DNA of 64,000 nt from NCBI GenBank assembly GCA_039621445.1, contig CP154956.1:10849443-10913442 (forward strand). The letters run 5' to 3'. Made by a program: the position numbers and the translations under genes. The notes beneath the pieces are model-generated. The model made no database searches. It saw nothing but the letters and a program-made list of their open reading frames with translations, and was not told the origin of the DNA. Within the stretch, counting starts at the first letter, position 1. Every line of letters starts with the position of its first letter. This document shows, piece by piece, positions 1-11,332 of this stretch. Source of the DNA: Euglena gracilis. Taxonomy: Eukaryota; Euglenida; Euglenophyceae; Euglenales.

Positions 1-445
1 AGTCCTCTGCAATTTCCCATTTCCTGTAATTTCCCACAACTTTCTGCAATTTTCCGCAATTTTCCACGATTTTTAGTCATTTTTCCCAACTTTCAGAAAT
101 GATTATTCTCACACGGGCCATAAATCCAGAAGAAAAATCTGTGCATGGAAAAAAAATCTCCGATAGGATCCGGTGGGATCCGGTGGGATCCGGTGGGAAC
201 CCACTAGTCAAATGGTCAAAAAAGCCCCGGTGGGATCCGGTGGGATCCGGTGGGATCCGGTGGCTGTCCTTGCCTGGACAGCATGCAAGGTGAACCATCA
301 TTTACATTGATAGATGTTAACTTGCGTGCATTTCGTACAAATCCACTCATCCCAGTGTATCCACAGACGTCCGGGAGTTCCCCACCACCAAAATGAAACG
401 GTAAAGCCACTGCAAAAATCCAACGGGAGGGGAGGTCCGGCCCAC
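1..445. other. Intron of der with short-period and decamer repeats
   Basis: Positions 1-95 consist of a loose 10-12-base period of AATTTTCC/CAATTTTCC. Positions 166-262 hold two blocks of the decamer GGATCCGGTG. Nothing protein-like was seen on either strand. Confidence 0.7.
110..285 (+). repeat. Dispersed repeat with GGATCCGGTG decamers (copy 1)
   Basis: The stretch beginning GGGCCATAAATCCAGAAGAA and ending CTGTCCTTGCCT recurs in the same orientation at 28,945-29,050, also with decamers inside. A further decamer block, without the left flank, is at 27,815-27,880. Copy number of the decamer varies between sites while the flanks are kept. Confidence 0.8.
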
Positions 446-504
446 CTTGCACTCGTTGAGGGCGATGAGGGCCTGCTGGCGGATCTCCTTGGCGAACACC
501 TGCT
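446..504 (-). CDS. der: der exon, helix after switch II
   Basis: A 59-base exon (two bases plus 19 codons) bounded by GCGCAG and GTGGGC. It encodes [18 protein letters not shown], equivalent to the helix preceding the VVLFVVD strand in Der. Its two leading bases complete the codon left by the DTGG exon to give Glu. No continuation was found in positions 1-445. Confidence 0.9.
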
Positions 505-3500
505 CTGCGCAGGGCTGGACGGGAAGGCCTGGGGAAGAGAGGGGGTGGGGGTCCATCCCGGCCCACTACGGCAGCTCACAAGAGGAAGCCCCTTCAGCGC
601 GGAGTCCACTGGCCTGGTTCCTGCAACCCCTGACCAGGGAGCGGTTGTGGACCAAGCGCAAAAGCCTAAAGCTTTTGGTCACGTACAACCCCCGACCAGA
701 GATAGTCGGTCTGTAGGGGTAAAACCCCCCAAATAATACCCCCCGGGGTATCATTTTTTTGCCCGAAGTCCGGGCCCGAGGGGGGGGCGTATTAATTTGT
801 ATTATTTGGGAATGTTTAGTCGGTTTTTAGTCGGTATATTGGGGCAGGGGGGGGGGGGGTCGCTGAAAAAAAAAAGGTTTTATCTAAAACATCGGCGGCC
901 TGGGAAATACGGGAAGGGGTGGGGGCGAGACAGACCCCCCCAACTCACCAGGAGGGGGGGATCAGCCAGGTTTCAATATAAGGGCAGGGGGTCGGACCCC
1001 CTATCTGGTCCAGCAGGGGTGGGACACCCCCCCCAAAAAGTGGCGTGGTTCAGGTGACCGTTTTTTTGGCCCGGCGCGAAGCGCTGAGCTGAAAAAGCTT
1101 TACCCCAAAAAAAGGGCCAAAAATGCCATATGGGCACCTTTTTGGGCAAAAAAAAATTTGTCAAAATGCAAAAAAATTTCGACACAAAGCGCCAAAAGAA
1201 AAAAATTGACCTTTTGGGGGGGGTCCCAGGTACCCCCACCCCCGGGGTCGGTCCGGACCCCCTTGGCCGATGGGGGGGGGGGGGGTCCGGACACCCCTTC
1301 GGTCCAGGACACACCCTACTTAAACCCCGTACGGCTTCCTCATGGCGAACGCTGGAGTCGACCCCCCCCACCCAGAACCTCACCCACTGGGATTCCTGGA
1401 TTCTCGTTCAGCCCTGGCTCCGCGTCCTCCTCGAAGATCAGCCCGCCGGTGTCCACCACCATGAAGCTGGGCCCAGGCCGGATGGGGAACGGGGGGGGGG
1501 CTGATTCCTAACTGTGCTGGAACGACGACAAGATACCCCCATTTTGCCGATCATAGGTATAGGTAGGTATGATGATCATATCAAGATCATCATAATGATC
1601 ATCATATCAAGATGATCATAGGTAGGTAGGCATAGGTATCAAAAATGCTGCATTTTTGATACCTATCCCCCCCCGGGAAAAGTGTCACCTGACAGGTTGG
1701 CCGGTACCGGGGACCCTGACATCCTCATGACAGGTTGGCCGGTACCGGGGACCCTGACAGTTTCCCAGCAGGACTCTGACAGTTTCCCAGGTAGCCCCCC
1801 AAAAAATTAAGCAACCCATTGCTTAAGTTTGGGTTTCAGCTGATCCGCCCAAGGGGTTGCTTAAGTTTGGGGGGTTGCTTAAATTTGGGTTTCACCATAT
1901 GCGTCGAGGGGTTCTTAATTAAAGTAAACTAAAACAGTCAACAGAGAAAAATCTTCTTGTTCAAAATAAAGAGAGGAGGAGATTTTCAGAGTGAAAATGC
2001 ATGCAAGAACATAATAATGTTCCAAAAAAAAAACGGTACAGACTCAAAAGGTTGGACAATTTTCTGTAAAATTATGCTATTTTCGTTTATTTAAGCTTGC
2101 TCGCTTTCAGATTTCTGCATTTCCCCTTCTTTCACATCAATTTTAGGGGTGAAGAAAATCCAGAAATTTCATTGGTCCCCAGGCGGTTGCTTAACTTTGG
2201 GCATCGGTCGGTTCGGGCCCAAGGGTTGCCTAAATTTCCTGGGGGGGGGGGGGTACCCCCTTTTGCTACCTTGTTTGATAAGTATTCATTCACAGGCAAC
2301 AATATGGCGCAAACTGAAGGCGCCGGGGGCCTGGAGAAGGCTATTTTCAATGAAAATTCTCTGGGTCCCCCCCGGATCCTACCCCCCCCCCCCGGGGTGT
2401 GCCTGCTAGGGGCAGGCACCCTTTAGCACCCACCCACACCCCTCCCCCCTGGTCGGTAAGCACAAGCATGGTCCGGCCCCAACCCCCATTCATAAATGAT
2501 GCGCAATGCCCAAACAAGTGTTCAGCGCCGGGGTCGGAGGGGGGAGCCTGCTATGGGCAGGCACCCCCCAAACCCCTACCCCCCCCCCCAGGAGGGGGGG
2601 TCGGATGGGTGCTATAGGGTGCTTGCCCCAAGCACCCCTCCCCGTGGGGTAGGCACCCGACTAAGCACAAGCCTGGTCCGGACCTGAACACAGCACACAG
2701 CCGAAGTTACCGCTGGCACAAAACCAAAATAAAAGTAAATAAATCGAGGTCGCGAAAAACTATTGAACGAAATCTGAAGAACGGAGTGTATTCTGCAGTC
2801 AATGGCAGGGGGGCAGAGCTGTACGGGACACCCTGGCGGGGGAGGGACCGAAAGCCTGAAACTGGCGTGTGGGAAAACTGGAAGCGAGACCCCCACCACC
2901 CATAGGTTTCCGGGATATACTCGTTCAGTCCTGGGGGGGGGGTCGCCCAACCCCCCCCCCAACCTAAGGTCATCGAGCGGGGGGAGGGGGGTACAGAATG
3001 GGGTGGTGTATAATGAACCTGTATTTATGTGATTGGGGTGTGGAGGCTTCAGCACTCCTACGTTGGGTCAATGTGGACTTCAATGACAAACCATAAAAAT
3101 GAGCCAAAAGAGGGGGAAAAACAAGAACAGCGCCGCAAATGAAGAGAAGGATGGTCCATGAAAAAAAATACGCTCACCCTGTCGGGACGCGGTGGAAAAG
3201 AAAGGAGGGGATCCTGGGATGGAATTGCCTGTCCAACGGTGCCTGGTTGTACCCCTCAAACTTGCTGTACCGGCACCAGGCTGGATTTCAGCAACCTTGG
3301 GGGGGATCTTGGAGTAAAGCTTCTTTTTGAGAAGCTGGGGGGGGGGGGGGCTGCCTTGCGCTGTGGGGTGTTTGTCAACTGCAGGCACTCGAATGGGGGG
3401 GTCAGGTTTGGGTCCCGGTCCCAGCCGACCAAGCCAACCTTCCTCCAGGTCCCAATCACGTACAGGTTCAGTATACACGACCCCATTCCACACCCCCCCC

Positions 3501-5397
3501 CCTCGCTCGATGGCCTTAGGTTGGGTTACGTAGGGTCCAAATAGAAGAGCGCTTCTATTCTACCCCCGCATTTGGTGAAACTCCCCCCCCCAATAACCTG
3601 GCGGGGCCCTTGCTCCTGGCAGTGGCCGAATAACTTGGCAGGGGGAGGGGCAAAAACACACATGGTTCCAGTAACTTGGCACCCCCCTTTTAAGGCAAAT
3701 TTCCTTTACGACGCTGAAAAAAAGGGCCCAAATAACCTGGCGGGGGGGGGGCAGGGCCAAAAGTTGGTTCCATTAACCTGGTACCCCACCAGGCTATTTG
3801 GGGGGGGGGGGTTACCGCCGCCTTCGGCGGGCAGGGGTTTCTATTTGGACCCTGCGCTTGTAGCGGCCCGGTGCTTCTATTTGAAGGGGTTTTGCTCCGC
3901 GCTCACCTCCGGAGGTGAGCTGTTCCACAAGCAGGGCCGAAGGCTCTGGGGGTCGGAAAATGGCTGTTTTTTTTTGAGGGGTGGCTGTCCCCAGTTCCAA
4001 AGCACCGAAAACCTGAAACTTGGTGGCGCGTGGGAAAACTGGAAGCGAGACCCCCCCCCACCCATAGGTTTTTGGGATACCCGTTCAGTCCTGGGGGGGG
4101 GGGTGTCTCCCCCCCATGAATATGAAAGTTGGGGGGGTTATTGCTTCTATTGGGGGGGGGGCTGCCTACACATGGACAGAATTTGGCCCAAAAAGGTGGT
4201 CTTCCGGCGCTCTGTGTCGGAGTGCCTTGGGCGGGTGCCCAGGTAAACCCCCCTATTAGAAGCCCCCTGGGGCTACTATTCGGTCACTCTGCGGAAAACC
4301 AGAGGAGGAGGGGCTTCTAATTGGGTACCCTTTGTGGGAAAAACCTTCGGCTGGCGGCTGATCCGGGGATCGAACGGGGTCCAAATTAATTTAAAATTTT
4401 TAAATTTAAAAAATTTTTAATTTAAAAAAAAATAAATTTAAAAAATGTGCAAGACGCATTTTTTCGAGCTTTGGGTGGATGGGCGACGTTTCAAGGATAC
4501 CAGATATCAATTTTGTTCCCGATTGTGGATATTTGTCCAGTTTTTCACCAATTTTCGGAAAATTTTTCGTCAATTTTGTCGGCCAGCTTGGTCGGGGGGG
4601 GGGGGGTTATTTGGATTTTTGGCAGGAAACCCGAGGTGGGGGGGGCTTCTGATTGGGGGGGGGGGGGTAGTTTGGCCACATACCCCACGTCCCCTGGATG
4701 CTGGATGGGGGGGGGGGAGTTCCTTGGACTGGGTGTGGGTCAAATTCCACCTGGACCCAAAAAAAAAAATGTAAAAAAAAAAAAATGTAACGAAAAAAAA
4801 AAACAAAAAAAACATCAAAAACATAAAAAAAAAAAGATGCATGAAAATTCCCTCCAGAGTTCCCCGGGACTCCTGAAGGTCTCTGGGGAAATCGGGGCCA
4901 AAATGTTCAATTTTTCAAAGACGAAAAATCTTAAGCAAAAATCAAAAAATTGCGGGAGGGAAACAACGGCAAAGTCTGCCACAATCGAAAAATACAAAAA
5001 AAGAAATTCAACGTGTTTGCCCCCCACTCTGTCTTGCAGGGAGGGAGTAGTCCATCACGACCTTAAATTGCAGCCTGACCGATACGTGCGGTCCCGCGTC
5101 ACCCCCGGCTCGTCGTACGTGATCGCCCCCTGCGGAGGGAATGGCGGGGCCGGACCTTTCCTGCTGTTGAATCCCATGTGCAGGGCTGCACAGGAGCCAC
5201 CCGGGAGGGGGGAGTCGACCTCCCCCGTACACCACAGCATGGCATCGAAAGAAATTTTTGCCGGGGCCACCCACCAGGATGGGGGTGGGTCGACCCCCCC
5301 CCCACCAACAACAGGGTTTCGGGGATTCCCATACAACCCTGCCCACGTGAGACGTCTCACTGTGGCTGGGGGAGGTGTGTGTGTGTGTGTGTGTGTC

Positions 5398-5458
<61 letters not shown>

Positions 5459-8065
5459 GCGTGCGTGCGTGCGTGCGTGTGTGTGTGTGTGTGTGTGTGC
5501 GCCTTTTTCTTGCACTTTTTGGGTTCGATTTCATGGGGTGTTTTGTTTGCTATGAATGTGCCCAAGTGTAAAATGGACAAAAATTGATGTGCAATTGAGA
5601 GCAAAGCTGATGGTGATTTGGGCAGGGTTCTAATGAACGGGGAGGCAAGGAGGGTGGGTCCAGTCCATACAATCCCTTGCCGACCCCCAGCGGGGGACAC
5701 TTTCTACTTTCAAAAACTAGTCAGTCACTTGTCAAAAACCAATCACCCAGTAGCTACCCCCTGGGGGGGGGGGGCTGGTCACTCTGGCCACTTGGGCCAA
5801 AATGGCCTCCAAAAAAAGAGTGGATTTTGGCCAAACTCCCCAAGAATTTTCCGGTTGTTTTTCCACTTTCGGCCAGTCCTGGCCGCCCCCCCCCAGGGGG
5901 GTCCGGCCAAAAAACCAGTCAGCCATTCCGAAAAAAACTAGCATTCACCCCCCTCCCTGGGGAGTGGGGTCGGACACACCTGAAGCATTGGCATGGTCTA
6001 GCACCCCCCCCCCACCGGGAGGGGTCAACCCGCCTGCACCAAGGCAATAAAAGTGAAACGGCCTATGCATCAAAACAAATTTTGATTCTTTCAGTTTTTG
6101 GTTGCCACTTTTTGTCAAGGCAAAAAAAAAACTTTCTTTTCCAACCTCAGACCCATCATCCCCATCAGGTTGGGCGGCATCGGAGAACCTGACAGTTTCC
6201 CGGGCATGACAGTTTCTCGGATACCAGAGGGGGGATCATCTTAGACCCCTCCCACTGAAAACATCCCCTTCCCCCCCCCCCCGATCCCATCATCCACCCC
6301 CCCCCAGCCGAATTACCTGACATACGTCCGTGAAGAACCTGGGGAGAGGTTGCTGGGCAAGAAAATCAGGCTGGCTAGAAATTTGGGCTGGCATGCAAAC
6401 CCCCGGGAGGGGAGGAAGGGCTGGACCCCGGCTGTGCTTGAACTGGGCCAGGGTAGGCCGATATTGGACAGTTACCCCAAAAAAAGACCTGCAAAACAAA
6501 AAAAAAAGATCACAAAAAGCCACACAAAAAGAATTTCAAACCACCATTCTTGACCACTTTTGACCTCTTTTCTTCGAAATTTTCGATGCGTTGCCCCGAA
6601 AAATTTGGGGCTGATCCATCAAAAGAGGGAGGCCAACAGCGCTGACAGCAGTCCCCCAGCGCTGCTGCAGCTGGGCTGGGCCAAAGTCAGTGTTGGCGGC
6701 AGCAGACCTTACCGGAGCCGACTACCCCCCCCCCCTCTGGCTGAATGGCCCGGGCCACGTTGGCCCCAACAGGCCGGGGGCCAACTTCACCAACTTCAGG
6801 GGGGGGGGGGGGCATGTTGAAGGTTCAGAGGGGGGAGGCCAATTCCTATGAGACCAGGTCGGTGGGTACACACCAAGGGTTTTTTTAAGACCGGGGGGAG
6901 GGGGGTCCCCCCGCCCACCCACCCCCTGGGAGCCCCCCCCCCTGGGAGCCACCCACTTTTCCCCGAAAAGGCCAAAAAATCATAAAAATTCTAAAAATAG
7001 CACTTATCAATATTTTCGGTACCTTTGGCACCGAAAAGTATAACCCACTCCCCCGGGGGGACTCCCCAGGGGAGGGGGGGTTGGCCAGACCCACCCACCC
7101 TACCCCCCCCTCCCCCCCGGGGGGTCCACGACTAAAAGAACCCCTGGCACACACACACAGCACAGTACACGGAAACCAATTTCCTGGGCAGGCCAACCTT
7201 GGGGGGGGGCAGCTGAGATCAAGCTTCTTTTCACCAACCCTGGGGTCGAAAATGCCCTACCCCTCCCCTGCCTGCCCGTAGCACCCGCCTCGCACACCTC
7301 GCACCTCTCGCACCCATCCTGGGGGGTGTACGACTTTCCTCAAAAAGAAGCCTGATGACAAGCCCCTGAGAGCGCTTCCCAGGCAAACCCCATGGTCCCT
7401 TCCAACCAGGGGCCAGTGCCTTAACCTGCCGCCTGGTGCGTCGAAAATGGACGACGTCCGGCAGTTTGTCTGCCGCAGCACAGCGCTGTAATCGTCGGGG
7501 GTGGTTTGGTGAAGCACAAGTGGACGAGACCAACCTTTAAAAAAAAGTCTGAAAACAGGGGGGGGGGAATGATATCGGAGGCCTTCGTAAAAATTGCGGA
7601 AAAATTGCGGAAAAATTGCGGAAATTGCGGGAAAATTGGGATCTCAATTTCCCCCCCCTTGGTGAAAAATCCCCCCAAAAAAGTTGAAACAGACACCGCT
7701 GCAACGAAAATTTTTTTTCAAAAAATATGCAAATTATGTGGCAACATTGTCTTAATAAAAAAAGAAAACTCACAATGCCAACATCTTTTGGCTCCCTGGG
7801 GGGGTCCCCAGACCCCCCGGCCCCAAGGGAGAGGTGTGATGCGAAATCCCTGACCGGAGGAGAGACATGTGGCCGACGTGAGAGGGGAGGTGTTGCCTTC
7901 GGGCACACCTCGTTGGGGGCGACGTCGCAAATGCGGTTGACGAGGGTGGACTTCCCCACGTTGGGTCGCCCCACCACCGCGATGACGGGCAGCTTCGTCT
8001 GCTTCTGCTTCGGCGGGCGCTCCGCCAGGGCCCTCAGGCAGGGGGGTCCGGAGAGGGCGGAACAG
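446..8065 (-). CDS. der: Der/EngA-type GTPase, nuclear-encoded, split gene (3' part outside window)
   Basis: Four exons on the minus strand, in order 8,065-7,909, 5,129-5,080, 1,466-1,384 and 504-446, rebuild the first GTPase domain of Der (EngA), the tandem-GTPase 50S ribosome assembly factor found in bacteria and plastids. Seen: G1 loop GRPNVGKST, switch motif PGVTRDR, G3 motif VVDTGGL, and the helix [12 protein letters not shown] that follows it in the family. All exons have CAG acceptors and GT donors, and three of four junction phases agree. The NKxD motif, second GTPase domain and KH-like C-terminus must lie beyond position 1. The introns are 2.8, 3.6 and 0.9 kb. About nine residues normally found between TRDR and the DTGG strand are not accounted for, so a tiny exon is probably hidden in 1.5-5.1 kb. 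The start codon and targeting sequence were not located. Plastid location is inferred from the family, since eukaryotes lacking plastids generally lack Der. Confidence 0.92.
977..1330 (+). repeat. Dispersed foldback repeat, copy 1
   Basis: This about 350-base segment is related to 17,903-18,360 in direct orientation. Shared landmarks are CAGGTGACCG, TTTTTGGCCC, the GCGCGAAG group, AATTTGTCAAAA and AAAATTGACCTTTTGGG. The left end (GGTTTCAATATAAGG) and the complement of the right end resemble each other, so it is probably a terminal-inverted-repeat element with internal G and C runs. It lies in the last der intron in this window. Confidence 0.7.
1384..1466 (-). CDS. der: der exon with G3 DTGG motif
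   Basis: An 83-base exon (one base, 27 codons, one base) after GGGCCC-CAG-type sequence and before a GTGAGG donor. It encodes [14 protein letters not shown] followed by a short acidic linker. The phase matches both neighbours, but direct joining to the switch I exon leaves the beta hairpin between TRDR and FMVVDTGG about nine residues short. Confidence 0.9.
1550..1668. repeat. GATCAT-rich palindromic cluster with a 16-bp hairpin
   Basis: Repeats of GATCATCAT and AGGTAGGTA precede a perfect hairpin. ATAGGTATCAAAAATG at about 1,633 pairs with CATTTTTGATACCTAT, and the loop is CTG. It lies inside a der intron. Confidence 0.75.
1691..2235 (+). repeat. 38-bp tandem pair and GGTTGCTTAA repeats
   Basis: Positions 1,691-1,766 contain two units of a 38-base repeat carrying GGTTGGCCGGTACCGGGG. 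Positions 1,805-2,235 contain about five scattered copies of GGTTGCTTAAGTTTGGG. No coding signal. Confidence 0.7.
2855..2945 (+). repeat. Dispersed repeat, copy 1 of pair with 4,008-4,105
   Basis: CCTGAAACTGG, GTGGGAAAACTGGAAGCGAG, CACCCATAGGTTT and GTTCAGTCCTGGGGGG occur in the same order at 4,008-4,105. Both copies end in a long G run. Confidence 0.8.
3585..3800 (+). repeat. Interspersed AATAACCTGGC repeats
   Basis: Five variants of AATAACCTGGC or GGTTCCATTAACCTGG separated by G runs, with 30-60-base spacing. Intronic; no protein signal. Confidence 0.6.
4246..4510 (+). repeat. About 260-bp repeat, inverted copy at 26,535-26,745
   Basis: Read on the opposite strand, 26,535-26,745 carries the same landmarks in the same order. 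These are TACTATTCGGTCACTCTGCG, GGCTTCTAATTGGGT, GATCCGGGGATCGAACGGGG, GCAAGACGCATTTTTTCGAG and TTTGGGTGGAT. The GATCGAAC block resembles the complement of a tRNA T-arm (B box), but no A box was found at a suitable distance, so a SINE origin is only a guess. Confidence 0.75.
5080..5129 (-). CDS. der: der exon with switch I motif
   Basis: A 50-base exon preceded by CCTCCGCAG and followed by GTCAGG. It reads [17 protein letters not shown], matching the conserved DxPGxTRDR segment of Der GTPases. It joins the P-loop exon in phase 0, giving a continuous N-E-G-A-I-T run. It ends after two bases of a codon. Confidence 0.92.
5374..5500 (+). repeat. (GT)n/(GCGT)n microsatellite
   Basis: Dinucleotide GT with inner GC and GCGT blocks, about 125 bases. 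It produces spurious Cys/Val and His/Thr open frames on the two strands. Confidence 0.97.
5690..5945 (+). repeat. CAGTCAGTCACTT-type repeat with G/C runs
   Basis: Contains CTAGTCAGTCACTTG, CCAATCACCCAG and GGTCACTCTGGCCACTTG. The same vocabulary (CCAGTCAGTCACTTT, GGCCACT) fills 54,470-54,775. The two regions are probably copies of one degenerate family. Confidence 0.55.
6870..7151 (+). mobile_element. Foldback element, GGGTTTTTTTAAGACC family
   Basis: The left end CCAAGGGTTTTTTTAAGACC and the right end GACTAAAAGAACCCCTGG are inverted copies. The interior (CCCCGAAAAGGCC, AAAATAGCAC, GGCACCGAAAAGTAT) matches 18,828-19,078. Flanks GTACACAC and GCACACAC form an imperfect duplication. It lies within the first large der intron. 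Confidence 0.7.
7205..7352 (+). mobile_element. Foldback element, AAGCTTCTTTT family (decayed)
   Basis: GATCAAGCTTCTTTT at the left and AAAAAGAAGCCTGAT at the right are near-perfect inverted repeats about 135 bases apart. They resemble the ends of the 26,176-26,394 element, but no flanking duplication is visible. Confidence 0.55.
7909..8065 (-). CDS. der: der exon with P-loop (G1)
   Basis: A 157-base exon of one base plus 52 codons, ending in phase 0. It follows TTCACGCAG and is followed by a GTGTGC donor after the codon GAG. It encodes a Lys/Gln-rich linker and then [19 protein letters not shown], the Walker A loop of Der domain 1. Third codon positions are almost all C or G, unlike the flanking DNA. 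Since it starts mid-codon, at least one upstream exon carries the initiation codon and any plastid presequence. Confidence 0.93.
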
Positions 8066-8461
8066 CTGCGTGAAATGGGACCCAGCACTGCCGTGCAACA
8101 TCGAAATTAGGAATTAGGAATCAGCATTGCCAGTGAGCAGCAGAATAGGGATTAGCAATCAATATTGCCACTCAACAGCGAGATCAGGAATGAGGAGTCG
8201 ACATTGCCACTCAATATCAAAATAAGGAGTGAGTAGCCAAGATTTATCATTCATGAAAGCTGATCAAGATGAAAGCCAGGAATTCTGGTTGCGAACAAAA
8301 GATAGGAAGCAAGAAACTTTTGGCAGACACCCAACTGCCAGCAAAAGTTTGGGGAAAGCCTCTCAAAAGCAAGGGTATTACCCATCAAAACTGCGGAAGG
8401 GGGGGGACATTGCAGAACACCCGTCCAACCGTGCTACAGACGCCACGGCAACATTCTGCAC

Positions 8462-8570
8462 GTCGCGGCTTCGCCCCTGAACGGAACAGAGCCGCCCCTG
8501 GGCGCAGGTCCGGCCGCTTGACGGCCAGCCGCTCCAGCTGGCTCTCCCGCACCGAGCGCTTCAGGCGACG
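8462..8570 (-). CDS. Candidate exon upstream of der, Arg-rich
   Basis: After CCCCGGTCGGCAG a GC3-rich frame encodes RRLKRSVRESQLERLAVKRP followed by a Gly/Ala/Arg stretch, then a possible donor GTGCAG. It could be part of the der N-terminal extension, but its end phase does not fit the known der exon at 8,065. It may belong to another transcript or need another exon in between. Function not recognised. Confidence 0.4.
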
Positions 8571-9110
8571 CTGCCGACCGGGGCGGGGCGGCCAGGCAAG
8601 TGTTGTGTTTTTCTGTTGAGGACCTGGGGGGGGGACAGGGGTATCCCCATCACGCTTCTGTTTAAGACCCGGGGGACCCCAATAATCGGGCCATCTCAGG
8701 GCATTTCCCAAACACTTTCTGCGTGCGGCGCCAGCGTTTATACCCAGGCCTCTGGCCTGGGACCCTCCCCCAGAGGGGGGTCTTCTGAGATAAAAAGAAG
8801 GTTGGTCCCCCCATGTGACCCATTCCCCGCAGCGACTGTGCTGTCGCTGACCTACGTTCTATTGACAAGGTACACAAAAAAAAATACGGCGTGCAGCAGA
8901 CACGTGGTCGGCCTCACGCCATCAATCTGAACATCCAGTGTGGATATGCAGAAGGATGTTCGGCCATATACCACCGAGGCTCATTGGCACAGGCCATGTT
9001 GACCCAACAGCCCGGGGGGCCAATTTCGGGGGGGGGGGGGAATTGGCTTCAAATGCCCGGTGTCTCGGCCCTCCTGGCCAAGCGCCTTAAAAAGGGAGGA
9101 GGGGGCATTT

Positions 9111-9395
9111 CAAGGATGGATATTGGATATCAAGTTCATCGAAAATCTTGAATTTATCGGGTTCCGAAAAAAAATCGTGAAATATCGGCTTTGATTGAGG
9201 GGGGGGGGGGTAACATACTTTTTCGTTGTTTTTTGGGATTCTCCAAATCAAAAAAAAATGGAATTTCCAAATCAGGAAATTGGGGCACAAAATGGTCATA
9301 TAGGTTTTATCGACTTTTATCGAGGATATTGGGGTGTCAATCTACCGAAATTTATCGGGACCCCCCCTAAAACCAATGTCCATATCCATCCTTGG
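9111..9395 (+). mobile_element. 285-bp MITE-like element, copy 1
   Basis: Ends are CAAGGATGGATAT and ATATCCATCCTTG, a perfect inverted pair of 13 bases. The body is rich in TTTATCG and ATCGGG motifs. A second full-length copy lies at 40,019-40,301 in the same orientation with similar ends. No transposase-like frame is present, so it is non-autonomous. Confidence 0.8.
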
Positions 9396-10713
9396 GCCAA
9401 AATGCCCAACAAACCCAGCCCAACTTTGGAGGGGGCAATGAGTCGGGGTTGTAGGTGGTATGGGTGCACCCACACGGTTGGTCTCGCCCCCCAAAAGCCT
9501 CCTCCTTCCCTCTGCCCGGACGGACTCAGCTCAGTCGGAATCGGGCAGAGTGCTCACGAGCATCACGTGAACACCCCAGCGGTGGTCCAGCCACTGACCT
9601 CCCAGCCATTGTCGAGCTCGTCCTGCCCTGCAGACCAGGGGTGGTGGGCAGGGCCAGTGGATGGTTTCTGTGCAGGGGGGGGGTGGACTCAGCAATTGGG
9701 GGGGGGGGGGTTGATGCCCAGCGGCTTCTGTGCTTCCCAGGCCAGCTTGGCAGGTTGTACAGCACAAATAAATTGTGCCGTGTACAACAAATGATTGCTC
9801 ATATGTCCTGTGATGTCAGTGTGTGATGTGGCGTGTGTTCAGAAAAAGCGGACATGCACATATGCCTGTGTGCTGGAATGGAGGTCTGCGACACAGACTG
9901 CGAGACAGACAAACTCCAGAAAACATGAAAAGCCTCTGTGTGTGTTCGTTGGTGGTGTGCCGGTTGTGCATCTGAGAGCGGGGCAGCAGGGCACAATCCC
10001 GGGATAGTTTGCACATGTTTTTGCGCTCTGTGTCAAGTGCTGCTTGAAGGCGGCTTAGCTCTGGGTGGAAGGGAGGTGCCAAAACAGCTGATGGGACAAA
10101 CAAAAAAAAACTGGGTTAGGGCTTGAAATTTGGGCTGCTAGCGGGGGGGGGGGGGGTGGACCCTGGCTGTGCCTGAGCTTTGCCAGGCTGGCGACGCTTG
10201 TGATAATGCCATACAATTCCGCCGAATCGTGATGAACGTGCTTGGCAGGTGAATTGTGCCAGCTTTGTTCACCCAACATTTCCTTGACTGGAAATCTTGA
10301 ATGGTGTTCATACATACAATGGTGGCCATACATCTCTCATCTCTCATTAAGGTTTTGCAGATCCCCTGGGGGGCGCCAAAACTCTTGAAAATGACCACAA
10401 ATGGTTGTTTTGGGCTTTTTGGGCGTGTTTGGGGGGGGGTGCCAGATGCTCACCTGTGTTTTATGGGTCATTTCTTTTGGCAGCTGTCCGATTTCGGCCT
10501 GGTGGTGGTTCCCCTGACACATGCTCGCAGAAGACACAAAGGACAAAAACTCAAAGAACAAAATAAAGGACGATCAAATAGCTGGTGCAAATTGATTAAC
10601 TCCTCCCTCCCTTGGCCTCGATCAGGGTTTATTAAGCCATTTCTTCTGTGTTTATGATAAGTGCTAGCTAAACTTCGGCCACTCGTGTAACCCCCTCTAC
10701 AGGTGCCTCTGAC

Positions 10714-10726
10714 NNNNNNNNNNNNN
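10714..10726. other. Assembly gap of 13 N
   Basis: Thirteen undetermined bases. They fall inside a candidate minus-strand exon, so the true length may differ. Confidence 1.
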
Positions 10727-10770
10727 ATCGCGGAGTTGGCCTTGGTGAGGCACTCGTGGACGGGCAGGGG
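10714..10770 (-). CDS. Candidate exon interrupted by assembly gap
   Basis: After GGCCCCGTCGCAG the minus strand reads PLPVHECLTKANSAI with nearly all codons ending in G or C. It then enters the 13-base N gap and resumes with GTCAGAGG, a plausible donor. The coding texture is good but no family is recognised. It could be an upstream der exon or part of a different gene. Confidence 0.4.
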
Positions 10771-10975
10771 CTGCGACGGGGCCGGGCCCTCCGAGCACCG
10801 TGCCGCGCAACACACCCCGGCGCATAGGTGGGGGTGGGGGGTAGGGTACAATAGGGGAGCGTTAGTGTGGATGGGTTGGGGCAGCCAGACCATTCTCCAA
10901 GGGGTGGGGGTGCAACACCACTCCGGCCCGGGCGGAAATGAAGCTTTTGAAGGGTTGTTTGGCCGATTTTGGCTG

Positions 10976-11332
<357 letters not shown>

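Noticed and set aside
3901-3920. GCTCACCTCCGGAGGTGAGC as the acceptor-donor pair of the missing der microexon (13 or 39 bases)
   Set aside because: The 39-base version keeps frame but encodes 13 residues unlike the Der hairpin, and the sequence is a perfect 20-bp palindrome that explains the splice-like look.
8650-8805. Another foldback element with GCTTCTGTTTAAGACC and AAAAAGAAGG
   Set aside because: The ends match only partly and no flanking duplication is visible, so it is not listed as an element.
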